From the NCBI GenBank assembly GCA_036245805.1, contig BTRK01000001.1:39444995-39508994 (forward strand): a stretch of DNA of 64,000 nucleotides. The letters are read 5' to 3'. The first letter of the stretch is position 1; every line of letters starts with the position of its first letter. Of this stretch, positions 9,015 through 22,019 are shown piece by piece. The position numbers and the translations under genes were made by a program. The notes below the pieces were generated by a model that saw nothing but the letters and a program-made list of their open reading frames with translations, ran no database searches and had not been told where the DNA came from. The stretch is from Pristionchus mayeri (lineage: Eukaryota; Nematoda; Chromadorea; Rhabditida; Neodiplogasteridae).

Positions 9015-11135
9015 AGGGTGGTATTTCAACCATAACGGGAAGGTGGTAGTTCAACCAGAATGGGAAGGTGGTATTTCGACCAGAATGGGAAGGTGGTATT
9101 TCAACCAGAATGGGGGGGGTGGTATTTCAACCAGAATGGGAGGGTGGTATTTCAACCAGAATGGGAGGGTGGTATTTCAACCAGAATGGGAGGGTGGTAT
9201 TTCAACCAGAATGGGAGGGTGGTATTTCAACCAGAATGGGAAGGTGGTATTTCAACCAGAATGGGAAGGTGGAATTTCAACCAGAATGGGAGGGTGGTAT
9301 TTCAACCAGAATGGGAAGGTGGTATTTCAACCAGAATGGGAGGGTGGTATTTCAACCAGAATGGGAGGGTGGTATTTCAACCAGAATGGGAGGGTGGTAT
9401 TTCAACCAGAATGGGAGGGTGGTATTTCAACCAGAATGGGAGGGTGGTATTTCAACCAGAATGGGAAGGTGGTATTTCAACCAGAATGGGGGGGGTGGTA
9501 TTTCAACCAGAATGGGAGGGTGGTATTTCAACCAGAATGGGAGGGTGGTATTTCAACCAGAATGGGAGGGTGGTATTTCAACCAGAATGGGAGGGTGGTA
9601 TTTCAACCAGAATGGGAGGGTGGTATTTCAACCAGAATGGGAAAGTGGTATTTCAACCAGAATGGGAAGGTGGAATTTCAACCAGAATGGGAGGGTGGTA
9701 TTTCAACCAGAATGGGAGGGTGGTATTTCAACCAGAATGGGAGGGTGGTATTTCAACCAGAATGGGAAGGTGGTATTTCAACCAGAATGGGGGGGGGGGT
9801 GGTATTTCAACCAGAATGGGAGGGTGGTATTTCAACCAGAATGGGAGGGTGGTATTTCAACCAGAATGGGAAGGTGGTATTTCAACCAGAATGGGAAGGT
9901 GGAATTTCAACCAGAATGGGAGGGTGGTATTTCAACCAGAATGGGAAGGTGGTATTTCAACCAGAATGGGAGGGTGGTATTTCAACCAGAATGGGAAGGT
10001 GGTATTTCAACCAGAATGGGAGGGTAGTATTTCAACCAGAATGGGAAGGTGGTATTTCAACCAGAATGGGAGGGTGGTATTTCAACCAGAATGGGAGGGT
10101 GGTATTTCAACCAGAATGGGAGGGTGGTATTTCAACCAGAATGGGAAGGTGGTATTTCAACCAGAATGGGAGGGTGGTATTTCAACCAGAATGGGAGGGT
10201 GGTATTTCAACCAGAATGGGAGGGTGGTATTTCAACCAGAATGGGAGGGTGGTATTTCAACCAGAATGGGAGGGTGGTATTTCAACCAGAATGGGAAGGT
10301 GGTATTTCAACCAGAATGGGGGGGGTGGTATTTCAACCAGAATGGGAGGGTGGTATTTCAACCAGAATGGGAGGGTGGTATTTCAACCAGAATGGGAGGG
10401 TGGTATTTCAACCAGAATGGGAGGGTGGTATTTCAACCAGAATGGGAGGGTGGTATTTCAACCAGAATGGGAAAGTGGTATTTCAACCAGAATGGGAAGG
10501 TGGAATTTCAACCAGAATGGGAGGGTGGTATTTCAACCAGAATGGGAGGGTGGTATTTCAACCAGAATGGGAGGGTGGTATTTCAACCAGAATGGGAAGG
10601 TGGTATTTCAACCAGAATGGGGGGGGGGTGGTATTTCAACCAGAATGGGAGGGTGGTATTTCAACCAGAATGGGAGGGTGGTATTTCAACCAGAATGGGA
10701 AGGTGGTATTTCAACCAGAATGGGAAGGTGGAATTTCAACCAGAATGGGAGGGTGGTATTTCAACCAGAATGGGAAGGTGGTATTTCAACCAGAATGGGA
10801 GGGTGGTATTTCAACCAGAATGGGAAGGTGGTATTTCAACCAGAATGGGAGGGTAGTATTTCAACCAGAATGGGAAGGTGGTATTTCAACCAGAATGGGA
10901 GGGTGGTATTTCAACCAGAATGGGAAGGTGGTATTTCAACCGGAATGGGAAGGTGGTATTTCGACCAGAATGGGAGGGTGGTATTTCAATCAGAATGGGG
11001 GGGGGTTGTATTTCAACCAGAATGGGAGGGTGGTATTTCAACCAGAATGGGAGGGTGGTATTTCAACCAGAATGGGAGGGTGGTATTTCAACCAGAATGG
11101 GAAGGTGGTATTTCAACCAGAATGGGAAGGTGGTA
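9015..11135. repeat. 25-bp G-rich minisatellite, left segment (~85 units)
   Basis: The unit has the core TGGTATTTCAACCAGAATGG followed by GAGGG or GAAGG (25 bp). Recurrent variants include GGTGGAATTTC, GGGAAAGTGG, GGGTAGTATT and expanded G runs of up to about 10. The first units (9015-9065) are degenerate (AACCATAACGGG, TAGTTC), as expected at an array edge. The unit has no stop in any forward reading register, so three overlapping open frames of up to 732 codons arise; they encode only a 25-residue periodic string and are not genes. The segment ends exactly at the TA target of the mariner element. Confidence 0.97.
9279..10925. repeat. ~830-bp higher-order duplication inside the minisatellite
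   Basis: The order of variants from about 9279-10096 recurs at about 10109-10925. The 8-G run at 9488 recurs at 10318 (+830). The rare GAAAGTGG at 9641 recurs at 10471 (+830). The rare GGGTAGTAT at 10022 recurs at 10851 (+829, one G shorter in a run). Flanking variants stop matching outside these bounds. This is a 33-unit block duplicated in tandem. Confidence 0.85.
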
Positions 11136-11162
11136 TTGGGGTGTCCGGAAAGTTCGTATAAT
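11136..11162 (+). repeat. Mariner left terminal inverted repeat
   Basis: 27 bases, exact reverse complement of 11991-12017. Preceded by target TA at 11134-11135. Confidence 0.95.
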
Positions 11163-11200
11163 GCTTCGGAAAAAAGTCAGTTCGCGATCAAATGCAGTGA

Positions 11201-11952
11201 TTGCGCAATCTGTTTGTCAACAATGTATTGCGTCACTCTGACGTTAAGTGGGATGTGGGTTGGATCAGTCTCGTAGTTTCTACACTTGTTGAAGTGGTGA
11301 AGTATTGCCGATATTTTGATACAGCTGTGTTGAATTACTGTCGGAAATCGCTCCATCGTAGATCGGATCTTCGATGGGCAGATTCCATAATAGACATGTG
11401 CGAGGAGTGAATCATGTATAATAACCCAGCGAAGAGACAACAGTGTTTCGACACCGATGCGAAGCACAAACCCGTTCCCTTGAAGAAAATGAGGAAAATC
11501 ACTGATTCTTTCTATCATTACTTGTTCCGATCTAATAAGAGATCCTTCCTACTGGAACCGCCATCAATGCCGACCTCCTCTCTGAACAACTGGAAGAAGT
11601 CGCGATCAGAGTCCCTCCCAGACTCCTGAACCAGGGCAAAATTCTTCTTCTGATGGACAATGCTCGCCCACATCGAGCGAAGATGACCCAGAAGAAAATG
11701 GACGAGCTGAAGATCGAGAGGATTCCCCATCCACCGTATTCCCCGGATCTCTCCCCATGCGACTACCACTGCTTCCGCTCTCTCTCTGACTTCTGCAAAG
11801 AAAATAAGTTCAAGAATCGAGATGAAGTTGTGAGGGCTTTCGTGAACTGGGCGGTCTCGAAGAAACCCGTATTCTGGAACAGAGGAATCGAGACCCTGCC
11901 CAATCGCTGGAGGGAGGTAGTGAGAAAGAAGGGGGCATACATTGGTCACTGA
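11201..11952 (+). pseudogene. Mariner transposase remnant (D34D, frameshifted)
   Basis: The best part is 11542-11952: LPTGTAINADLL leads into MDNARPH (from 11653) and then PPYSPDLSPCDYH, with exactly 34 residues between the two Asp, the mariner D34D signature. It ends KKGAYIGH and TGA at 11950-11952. Upstream, a different frame shows CRKSLHRR and MCEE-stop-IMYNNPAKRQQ (about 11341-11440). That is the block which normally carries the first catalytic Asp in a DEKW motif; here it is Glu followed by a stop at 11408. A frameshift falls between about 11490 and 11535, and the DNA-binding N-terminus is not recognisable. Non-functional. Confidence 0.85.
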
Positions 11953-11990
11953 GAATTGTAAAGCATTGAATAAAAAATAAAAACAAAAAA

Positions 11991-12017
11991 ATTATACGAA
12001 CTTTCCGGACACCCCAA
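11991..12017 (-). repeat. Mariner right terminal inverted repeat
   Basis: 27 bases, exact reverse complement of the left repeat. Followed by TA at 12018-12019 and resumption of the minisatellite mid-unit. Confidence 0.95.
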
Positions 12018-12548
12018 TATTTCAACCAGAATGGGAAGGTGGAATTTCAACCAGAATGGGAAGGTGGAATTTCAACCAGAATGGGAGGGTGGTATTTCAA
12101 CCAGAATGGGAGGGTGGTATTTCAACCAGAATGGGAGGGTGGTATTTCAACCAGAATGGGAGGGTGGTATTTCAACCAGAATGGGAGGGTGGTATTTCAA
12201 CCAGAATGGGAAGGTGGTATTTCAACCAGAATGGGAAGGTGGAATTTCAACCAGAATGGGAGGGTGGTATTTCAACCAGAATGGGAGGGTGGTATTTCAA
12301 CCAGAATGGGAGGGTGGTATTTCAATCAGAATGGGGGGGGGGGTGGTATTTCAACCAGAATGGGAAGGTGGTATTTCAACCAGAATGGGAAGGTGGTATT
12401 TCAACCAGAATGGGGGTGGGGGGTGGTATTTCAACCAGAATGGGAAGGTGGTATTTCAACCAGAATGGGAAGGTGGAATTTCAACCAGAATGGGGGGGGG
12501 TGGTATTTCAACCAGAATGGGAAGGTGGTATTTCAACAAGAATGGGAA
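12018..12548. repeat. 25-bp minisatellite, right segment (~21 units)
   Basis: Same unit as 9015-11135, resuming in register after the mariner element. It has more expanded G runs (about 12332-12342, 12415-12422, 12492-12500) and shares the TTTCAATCAG variant with the left segment (10985). The last unit changes to CAACAAG and runs straight into the 172-bp satellite at GAATG. Confidence 0.95.
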
Positions 12549-13738
12549 TGCGAAATCGAGTCATGACTGGCAGACGCTGAGTATGCCCACGCATCACAAC
12601 CTCTGAGTTGCCATAACATGAATTCTGACCATGAACTTTCCTCCAAATAAATAAAGGATAGTGATAATACTATGTTCTAACATATTTTCATAGCAAAAGC
12701 CTATTCATTATCTCATCGAATGCGAAATCGAGTCATGACTGGCAGACGCTGAGTATGCCCACGCATCACAACCTCTGAGTTGCCATAACATGAATTCTAA
12801 CCATGAACTTTCCTCCAAATAAATAAAGGATAATGATAATACTATGTTCTAACATATTTTCATAGCAAAAGCCTATTCATTATCTCATCGAATGCGAAAT
12901 CGAGTCATGACTGGCAGACGCTGAGTATGCCCACGCATCACAACCTCTGAGTTGCCATAACATGAATTCTAACCATGAACTTTCCTCCAAATAAATAAAG
13001 GATAATGATAATACTATGTTCTAACATAATTTCATAGCAAAAGCCTATTCATTATCTCATCGAATGCGAAATCGAGTCATGACTGGCAGACGCTGAGTAT
13101 GCCCACGCATCACAACCTCTGAGTTGCCATAACATGAATTCTAACCATTAACCTTTCTCCAAATAAATAAAGGATAGTGATAATACTATGTTCTAACACA
13201 TTTTCATAGCAAAAGCCTATTCATTATCTCATCGAATGCGAAATCGAGTCGTGACTGGCAGACGCTGAGTATGCCCACGCATCACAACCTCTGAGTTGCC
13301 ATAACATGAATTCTAACCATGAACTTTCCTCCAAATAAATAAAGGATAATGATAATACTATGTTCTAACATATTTTCATAGTAAAAGCCTATTCATTTTC
13401 TCCTCGAATGCGAAATCGAGTCGTGACTGGCAGACGCTGAGTATGCCCACGCATCACAACCTCTGAGTTGCCATAACATGAATTCTAACCATGAACTTTC
13501 CTCCAAATAAATAAAGGATAATGATAATACTATGTTCTAACATATTTTCATAGCAAAAGCCTATTCATTATCTCATCGAATGCGAAATCGAGTCATGACT
13601 GGCAGACGCTGAGTATGCCCACGCATCACAACCTCTGAGTTGCCATAACATGAATTCTAACCATGAACTTTCCTCCAAATAAATAAAGGATAATGATAAT
13701 ACTATGTTCTAACATATTTTCATAGCAAAAGCCTATTC

Positions 13739-15115
13739 ATTTTCTCATCGAATGCGAAATCGAGTCGTGACTGGCAGACGCTGAGTATGCCCACGCATCA
13801 CAACCTCTGAGTTGCCATAACATGAATTCTAACCATGAACTTTCCTCCAAATAAATAAAGGATAATGATAATACTATGTTCTAACATATTTTCATAGCAA
13901 AAGCCTATTCATTATCTCATCGAATGCGAAATCGAGTCGTGACTGGCAGACGCTGAGTATGCCCACGCATCACAACCTCTGAGTTGCCATAACATGAATT
14001 CTAACAATGAACTTTCCTCCAAATAAATAAAGGATAATGATAATACTATGTTCTAACATATTTTCATAGCAAAAGCCTATTCATTTTCTCATCGAATGCG
14101 AAATCGAGTCGTGACTGGCAGACGCTGAGTATGCCCACGCATCACAACCTCTGAGTTGCCATAACATGAATTCTAACCATGAACTTTCCTCCAAATAAAT
14201 AAAGGATAATGATAATACTATGTTCTAACATATTTTCATAGCAAAAGCCTATTCATTATCTCATCGAATGCGAAATCGAGTCATGACTGGCAGACGCTGA
14301 GTATGCCCACGCATCACAACCTCTGAGTTGCCATAACATGAATTCTAACCATGAACTTTCCTCCAAATAAATAAAGGATAATGATAATACTATGTTCTAA
14401 CATATTTTCATAGCAAAAGCCTATTCATTTTCTCATCGAATGCGAAATCGAGTCGTGACTGGCAGACGCTGAGTATGCCCACGCATCACAACCTCTGAGT
14501 TGCCATAACATGAATTCTAACCATGAACTTTCCTCCAAATAAATAAAGGATAATGATAATACTATGTTCTAACATATTTTCATAGCAAAAGCCTATTCAT
14601 TATCTCATCGAATGCGAAATCGAGTCGTGACTGGCAGACGCTGAGTATGCCCACGCATCACAACCTCTGAGTTGCCATAACATGAATTCTAACAATGAAC
14701 TTTCCTCCAAATAAATAAAGGATAATGATAATACTATGTTCTAACATATTTTCATAGCAAAAGCCTATTCATTTTCTCATCGAATGCGAAATCGAGTCGT
14801 GACTGGCAGACGCTGAGTATGCCCACGCATCACAACCTCTGAGTTGCCATAACATGAATTCTAACCATGAACTTTCCTCCAAATAAATAAAGGATAATGA
14901 TAATACTATGTTCTAACATATTTTCATAGCAAAAGCCTATTCATTATCTCATCGAATGCGAAATCGAGTCATGACTGGCAGACGCTGAGTATGCCCACGC
15001 ATCACAACCTCTGAGTTGCCATAACATGAATTCTAACCATGAACTTTCCTCCAAATAAATAAAGGATAATGATAATACTATGTTCTAACATATTTTCATA
15101 GCAAAAGCCTATTCA
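13739..15115. repeat. Satellite subdomain with 688-bp (4-unit) period
   Basis: The rare variant CTAACAATGAAC occurs at 14001 and 14689 (688 apart) and again after 516 more. TCATTTTCTC-type units alternate with TCATTATCTC-type units every 344 bp in between. Indicates homogenisation of a 4-unit block made of two dimers. Confidence 0.75.
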
Positions 15116-18100
15116 TTATCTCATCGAATGCGAAATCGAGTCATGACTGGCAGACGCTGAGTATGCCCACGCATCACAACCTCTGAGTTGCCATAACATG
15201 AATTCTAACAATGAACTTTCCTCCAAATAAATAAAGGATAATGATAATACTATGTTCTAACATATTTTCATAGCAAAAGCCTATTCATTATCTCATCGAA
15301 TGCGAAATCGAGTCATGACTGGCAGACGCTGAGTATGCCCACGCATCACAACCTCTGAGTTGCCATAACATGAATTCTAACCATGAACTTTCCTCCAAAT
15401 AAATAAAGGATAATGATAATACTATGTTCTAACATATTTTCATAGCAAAAGCCTATTCATTATCTCATCGAATGGGAAATCGAGTCATGACTGGCAGACG
15501 CTGAGTATGCCCACGCATCACAACCTCTGAGTTGCCATAACATGAATTCTAACCATGAACTTTCCTCCAAATAAATAAAGGATAATGATAATACTATGTT
15601 CTAACATATTTTCATAGCAAAAGCCTATTCATTATCTCATCGAATGCGAAATCGAGTCATGACTGGCAGACGCTGAGTATGCCCACGCATCACAACCTCT
15701 GAGTTGCCATAACATGAATTCTAACCATGAACTTTCCTCCAAATAAATAAAGGATAATGATAATACTATGTTCTAACATATTTTCATAGCAAAAGCCTAT
15801 TCATTATCTCATCGAATGCGAAATCGAGTCATGACTGGCAGACGCTGAGTATGCCCACGCATCACAACCTCTGAGTTGCCATAACATGAATTCTAACCAT
15901 GAACTTTCCTCCAAATAAATAAAGGATAATGATAATACTATGTTCTAACATATTTTCATAGCAAAAGCCTATTCATTATCTCATCGAATGCGAAATCGAG
16001 TCATGACTGGCAGACGCTGAGTATGCCCACGCATCACAACCTCTGAGTTGCCATAACATGAATTCTAACCATGAACTTTCCTCCAAATAAATAAAGGATA
16101 ATGATAATACTATGTTCTAACATATTTTCATAGCAAAAGCCTATTCATTATCTCATCGAATGCGAAATCGAGTCATGACTGGCAGACGCTGAGTATGCCC
16201 ACGCATCACAACCTCTGAGTTGCCATAACATGAATTCTAACCATGAACTTTCCTCCAAATAAATAAAGGATAATGATAATACTATGTTCTAACATATTTT
16301 CATAGCAAAAGCCTATTCATTATCTCATCGAATGGGAAATCGAGTCATGACTGGCAGACGCTGAGTATGCCCACGCATCACAACCTCTGAGTTGCCATAA
16401 CATGAATTCTAACCATGAACTTTCCTCCAAATAAATAAAGGATAATGATAATACTATGTTCTAACATATTTTCATAGCAAAAGCCTATTCATTATCTCAT
16501 CGAATGCGAAATCGAGTCATGACTGGCAGACGCTGAGTATGCCCACGCATCACAACCTCTGAGTTGCCATAACATGAATTCTAACCATGAACTTTCCTCC
16601 AAATAAATAAAGGATAATGATAATACTATGTTCTAACATATTTTCATAGCAAAAGCCTATTCATTATCTCATCGAATGCGAAATCGAGTCATGACTGGCA
16701 GACGCTGAGTATGCCCACGCATCACAACCTCTGAGTTGCCATAACATGAATTCTAACCATGAACTTTCCTCCAAATAAATAAAGGATAATGATAATACTA
16801 TGTTCTAACATATTTTCATAGCAAAAGCCTATTCATTATCTCATCGAATGGGAAATCGAGTCATGACTGGCAGACGCTGAGTATGCCCACGCATCACAAC
16901 CTCTGAGTTGCCATAACATGAATTCTAACCATGAACTTTCCTCCAAATAAATAAAGGATAATGATAATACTATGTTCTAACATATTTTCATAGCAAAAGC
17001 CTATTCATTATCTCATCGAATGCGAAATCGAGTCATGACTGGCAGACGCTGAGTATGCCCACGCATCACAACCTCTGTGTTGCCATAACATGAATTCTAA
17101 CCATGAACTTTCCTCCAAATAAATAAAGGATAATGATAATACTATGTTCTAACATATTTTCATAGCAAAAGCCTATTCATTTTCTCATCGAATGCGAAAT
17201 TGAGTCGTGACTGGCAGACGCTGAGTATGCCCACGCATCACAACCTCTGAGTTGCCATAACATGAATTCTAACCATGAACTTTCCTCCAAATAAATAAAG
17301 GATAATGATAATACTATGTTCTAACATATTTTCATAGCAAAAGCCTATTCATTATCTCATCGAATGGGAAATCGAGTCATGACTGGCAGACGCTGAGTAT
17401 GCCCACGCATCACAACCTCTGAGTTGCCATAACATGAATTCAAACCATGAACTTTCCTCCAAATAAATAAAGGATAATGATAATACTATGTTCTAACATA
17501 TTTTCATAGCAAAAGCCTATTCATTATCTCATCGAATGCGAAATCGAGTCATGACTGGCAGACGCTGAGTATGCCCACGCATCACAACCTCTGCGTTGCC
17601 ATAACATGAATTCTAACCATGAACTTTCCTTCAAATAAATAAAGGATAATGATAATACTATGTTCTAACATATTTTCATAGCAAAAGCCTATTCATTATC
17701 TCATCGAATGCGAAATCGAGTCATGACTGGCAGACGCTGAGTATGCCCACGCATCACAACCTCTGAGTTGCCATAACATGAATGCTAACCATGAACTTTC
17801 CTCCAAATAAATAAAGGATAATGATAATACTATGTTCTAACATATTTTCATAGCAAAAGCCTATTCATTATCTCATCGAATGCGAAATCGAGTCATGACT
17901 GGCAGACGCTGAGTATGCCCACGCATCACAACCTCTGAGTTGCCATAACATGAATGCTAACCATGAACTTTCCTCCAAATAAATAAAGGATAATGATAAT
18001 ACTATGTTCTAACATATTTTCATAGCAAAAGCCTATTCATTTTCTCATCGAATGCGAAATTGAGTCGTGACTGGCAGACGCTGAGTATGCCCACGCATCA

Positions 18101-18576
18101 CAACCTCTGAGTTGCCATAACATGAATTCTAACCATGAACTTTCCTCCAAATAAATAAAGGATAATGATAATACTATGTTCTAACATATTTTCATAGCAA
18201 AAGCCTATTCATTATCTCATCGAATGCGAAATCGAGTCATGACTGGCAGACGCTGAGTATGCCCACGCATCACAACCTCTGAGTTGCCATAACATGAATT
18301 CTAACCATGAACTTTCCTCCAAATAAATAAAGGATAATGATAATACTATGTTCTAACATATTTTCATAGCAAAAGCCTATTCATTATCTCATCGAATGCG
18401 AAATCGAGTCATGACTGGCAGACGCTGAGTATGCCCACGCATCACAACCTCTGAGTTGCCATAACATGAATGCTAACCATGAACTTTCCTCCAAATAAAT
18501 AAAGGATAATGATAATACTATGTTCTAACATATTTTCATAGCAAAAGCCTATTCATTTTCTCATCGAATGCGAAAT

Positions 18577-19780
18577 TGAGTCGTGACTGGCAGACGCTGA
18601 GTATGCCCACGCATCACAACCTCTGAGTTGCCATAACATGAATTCTAACCATGAACTTTCCTCCAAATAAATAAAGGATAATGATAATACTATGTTCTAA
18701 CATATTTTCATAGCAAAAGCCTATTCATTATCTCATCGAATGCGAAATCGAGTCATGACTGGCAGACGCTGAGTATGCCCACGCATCACAACCTCTGAGT
18801 TGCCATAACATGAATGCTAACCATGAACTTTCCTCCAAATAAATAAAGGATAATGATAATACTATGTTCTAACATATTTTCATAGCAAAAGCCTATTCAT
18901 TTTCTCATCGAATGCGAAATTGAGTCGTGACTGGCAGACGCTGAGTATGCCCACGCATCACAACCTCTGAGTTGCCATAACATGAATTCTAACCATGAAC
19001 TTTCCTCCAAATAAATAAAGGATAATGATAATACTATGTTCTAACATATTTTCATAGCAAAAGCCTATTCATTATCTCATCGAATGCGAAATCGAGTCAT
19101 GACTGGCAGACGCTGAGTATGCCCACGCATCACAACCTCTGAGTTGCCATAACATGAATGCTAACCATGAACTTTCCTCCAAATAAATAAAGGATAATGA
19201 TAATACTATGTTCTAACATATTTTCATAGCAAAAGCCTATTCATTTTCTCATCGAATGCGAAATTGAGTCGTGACTGGCAGACGCTGAGTATGCCCACGC
19301 ATCACAACCTCTGAGTTGCCATAACATGAATTCTAACCATGAACTTTCCTCCAAATAAATAAAGGATAATGATAATACTATGTTCTAACATATTTTCATA
19401 GCAAAAGCCTATTCATTATCTCATCGAATGCGAAATCGAGTCATGACTGGCAGACGCTGAGTATGCCCACGTATCACAACCTCTGAGTTGCCATAACATG
19501 AATGCTAACCATGAACTTTCCGCCAAATAAATAAAGGATAATGATAATACTATGTTCTAACATATTTTCATAGCAAAAGCCTATTCATTTTCTCATCGAA
19601 TGCGAAATTGAGTCGTGACTGGCAGACGCTGAGTATGCCCACGCATCACAACCTCTGAGTTGCCATAACATGAATTCTAACCATGAACTTTCCTCCAAAT
19701 AAATAAAGGATAATGATAATACTATGTTCTAACATATTTTCATAGCAAAAGCCCATTCATTTTCTCATCGAATGCGAAAT
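18577..19780. repeat. Satellite subdomain with 344-bp dimer period
   Basis: Units with GAAATTGAGTCGTG (marker TGAG at 18577, 18921, 19265, 19609) are spaced exactly 344 and alternate with GAAATCGAGTCATG units that also carry GAATGCTAACC. The dimer pattern breaks at 19781, where two TTGAG units are adjacent. Confidence 0.85.
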
Positions 19781-22019
19781 TGAGTCGTGACTGGCAGACG
19801 CTGAGTATGCCCACGCATCACAACCTCTGAGTTGCCATAACATGAATTCTAACCATGAACTTTCCTCCAAATAAATAAAGGATAATGATAATACTATGTT
19901 CTAACATATTTTCATAGCAAAAGCCTATTCATTATCTCATCGAATGCGAAATCGAGTCATGACTGGCAGACGCTGAGTATGCCCACGCATCACAACCTCT
20001 GAGTTGCCATAACATGAATTCTAACCATGAACTTTCCTCCAAATAAATAAAGGATAATGATAATACTATGTTCTAACATATTTTCATAGCAAAAGCCTAT
20101 TCATTATCTCATCGAATGCGAAATCGAGTCGTGACTGGCAGACGCTGAATATGCCCACGCATCACAACCTCTGAGTTGCCATAACATGAATGCTAACCAT
20201 GAACTTTCCGCCAAATAAATAAAGGATAATCATAATACTATGTTCTAACATATTTTCATAGCAAAAGCCTATTCATTATCTCATCGAATGCGAAATCGAG
20301 TCATGACTGGCAGACGCTGAGTATGCCCACGCATCACAACCTCTGAGTTGCCATAACATGAATTCTAACCATGAACTTTCCTCCAAATAAATAAAGGATA
20401 ATGATAATACTATGTTCTAACATATTTTCATAGCAAAAGCCTATTCATTATCTCATCGAATGCGAAATCGAGTCGTGACTGGCAGACGCTGAATATGCCC
20501 ACGCATCACAACCTCTGAGTTGCCATAACATGAATGCTAACCATGAACTTTCCGCCAAATAAATAAAGGATAATCATAATACTATGTTCTAACATATTTT
20601 CATAGCAAAAGCCTATTCATTTTCTCATCGAATGCGAAATTGAGTCGTGACTGGCAGACGCTGAGTATGCCCACGCATCACAACCTCTGAGTTGCCATAA
20701 CATGAATTCTAACCATGAACTTTCCTCCAAATAAATAAAGGATAATGATAATACTATGTTCTAACATATTTTCATAGCAAAAGCCTATTCATTATCTCAT
20801 CGAATGCGAAATCGAGTCGTGACTGGCAGACGCTGAATATGCCCACGCATCACAACCTCTGAGTTGCCATAACATGAATGCTAACCATGAACTTTCCGCC
20901 AAATAAATAAAGGATAATCATAATACTATGTTCTAACATATTTTCATAGCAAAAGCCTATTCATTTTCTCATCGAATGCGAAATTGAGTCGTGACTGGCA
21001 GACGCTGAGTATGCCCACGCATCACAACCTCTGAGTTGCCATAACATGAATTCTAACCATGAACTTTCCTCCAAATAAATAAAGGATAATGATAATACTA
21101 TGTTCTAACATATTTTCATAGCAAAAGCCCATTCATTTTCTCATCGAATGCGAAATTGAGTCGTGACTGGCAGACGCTGAGTATGCCCACGCATCACAAC
21201 CTCTGAGTTGCCATAACATGAATTCTAACCATGAACTTTCCTCCAAATAAATAAAGGATAATGATAATACTATGTTCTAACATATTTTCATAGCAAAAGC
21301 CTATTCATTATCTCATCGAATGCGAAATCCAGTTATGACTGGCAGACGCTGAGTATGCCCACGCATCACAACCTCTGAGTTGCCATAACATGAATGCTAA
21401 CCATGAACTTTCCTCCAAATAAATAAAGGATAATGATAATACTATGTTCTAACATATTTTCATAGCAAAAGCCTATTCATTTTCTCATCGAATGCGAAAT
21501 TGAGTCGTGACTGGCAGACGCTGAGTATGCCCACGCATCACAACCTCTGAGTTGCCATAACATGAATTCTAACCATGAACTTTCCTCCAAATAAATAAAG
21601 GATAATGATAATACTATGTTCTAACATATTTTCATAGCAAAAGCCCATTCATTTTCTCATCGAATGCGAAATTGAGTCGTGACTGGCAGACGCTGAGTAT
21701 GCCCACGCATCACAACCTCTGAGTTGCCATAACATGAATTCTAACCATGAACTTTCCTCCGAATAAATAAAGGATAATGATAATACTATGTTCTAACATA
21801 TTTTCATAGCAAAAGCCTATTCATTATCTCATCGAATGCGAAATCGAGTCATGACTGGCAGACGCTGAGTATGCCCACGCATCACAACCTCTGAGTTGCC
21901 ATAACATGAATTCTAACCATGAACTTTCCTCCAAATAAATAAAGGATAATGATAATACTATGTTCTAACATATTTTCATAGCAAAAGCCTATTTATTATC
22001 TCATCGAATGCGAAATCGA

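Larger units (their letters stand above)
11136..12017 (+). mobile_element. Mariner-family DNA transposon, internally deleted (882 bp)
   Basis: Perfect 27-bp terminal inverted repeats (11136-11162 and 11991-12017) begin TTGGGGTGTCCGGAAAGTTC. TA is duplicated at 11134-11135 and 12018-12019. Removing the element and one TA restores an intact minisatellite unit (TGG-TA-TTTCAACC), so it inserted into the array. Full mariners are about 1.3 kb; this copy lacks a good part of the 5' coding region and its transposase is broken. An AATAAAAAATAAAAAC stretch (about 11969-11985) could be the element's poly(A) region. Perfect ends with a dead gene suggest recent movement in trans. Confidence 0.93.

Noticed and set aside
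9043..11241. 732-codon open frame (and 598-, 370- and 319-codon overlapping ones) as a repetitive protein gene
   Set aside because: Three overlapping frames are all open because the 25-bp unit has no stop in any forward register. There is no promoter, intron or unique domain, and the frame ends in the mariner element.
11518..11949. 143-codon minus-strand open frame within the mariner
   Set aside because: It is the antisense shadow of the transposase remnant. The D34D signature (DNARPH, PPYSPDLSPCDYH) is on the plus strand.
12031..12606. 191-codon open frame and two shadows in the right minisatellite segment
   Set aside because: Same repeat artefact as in the left segment.
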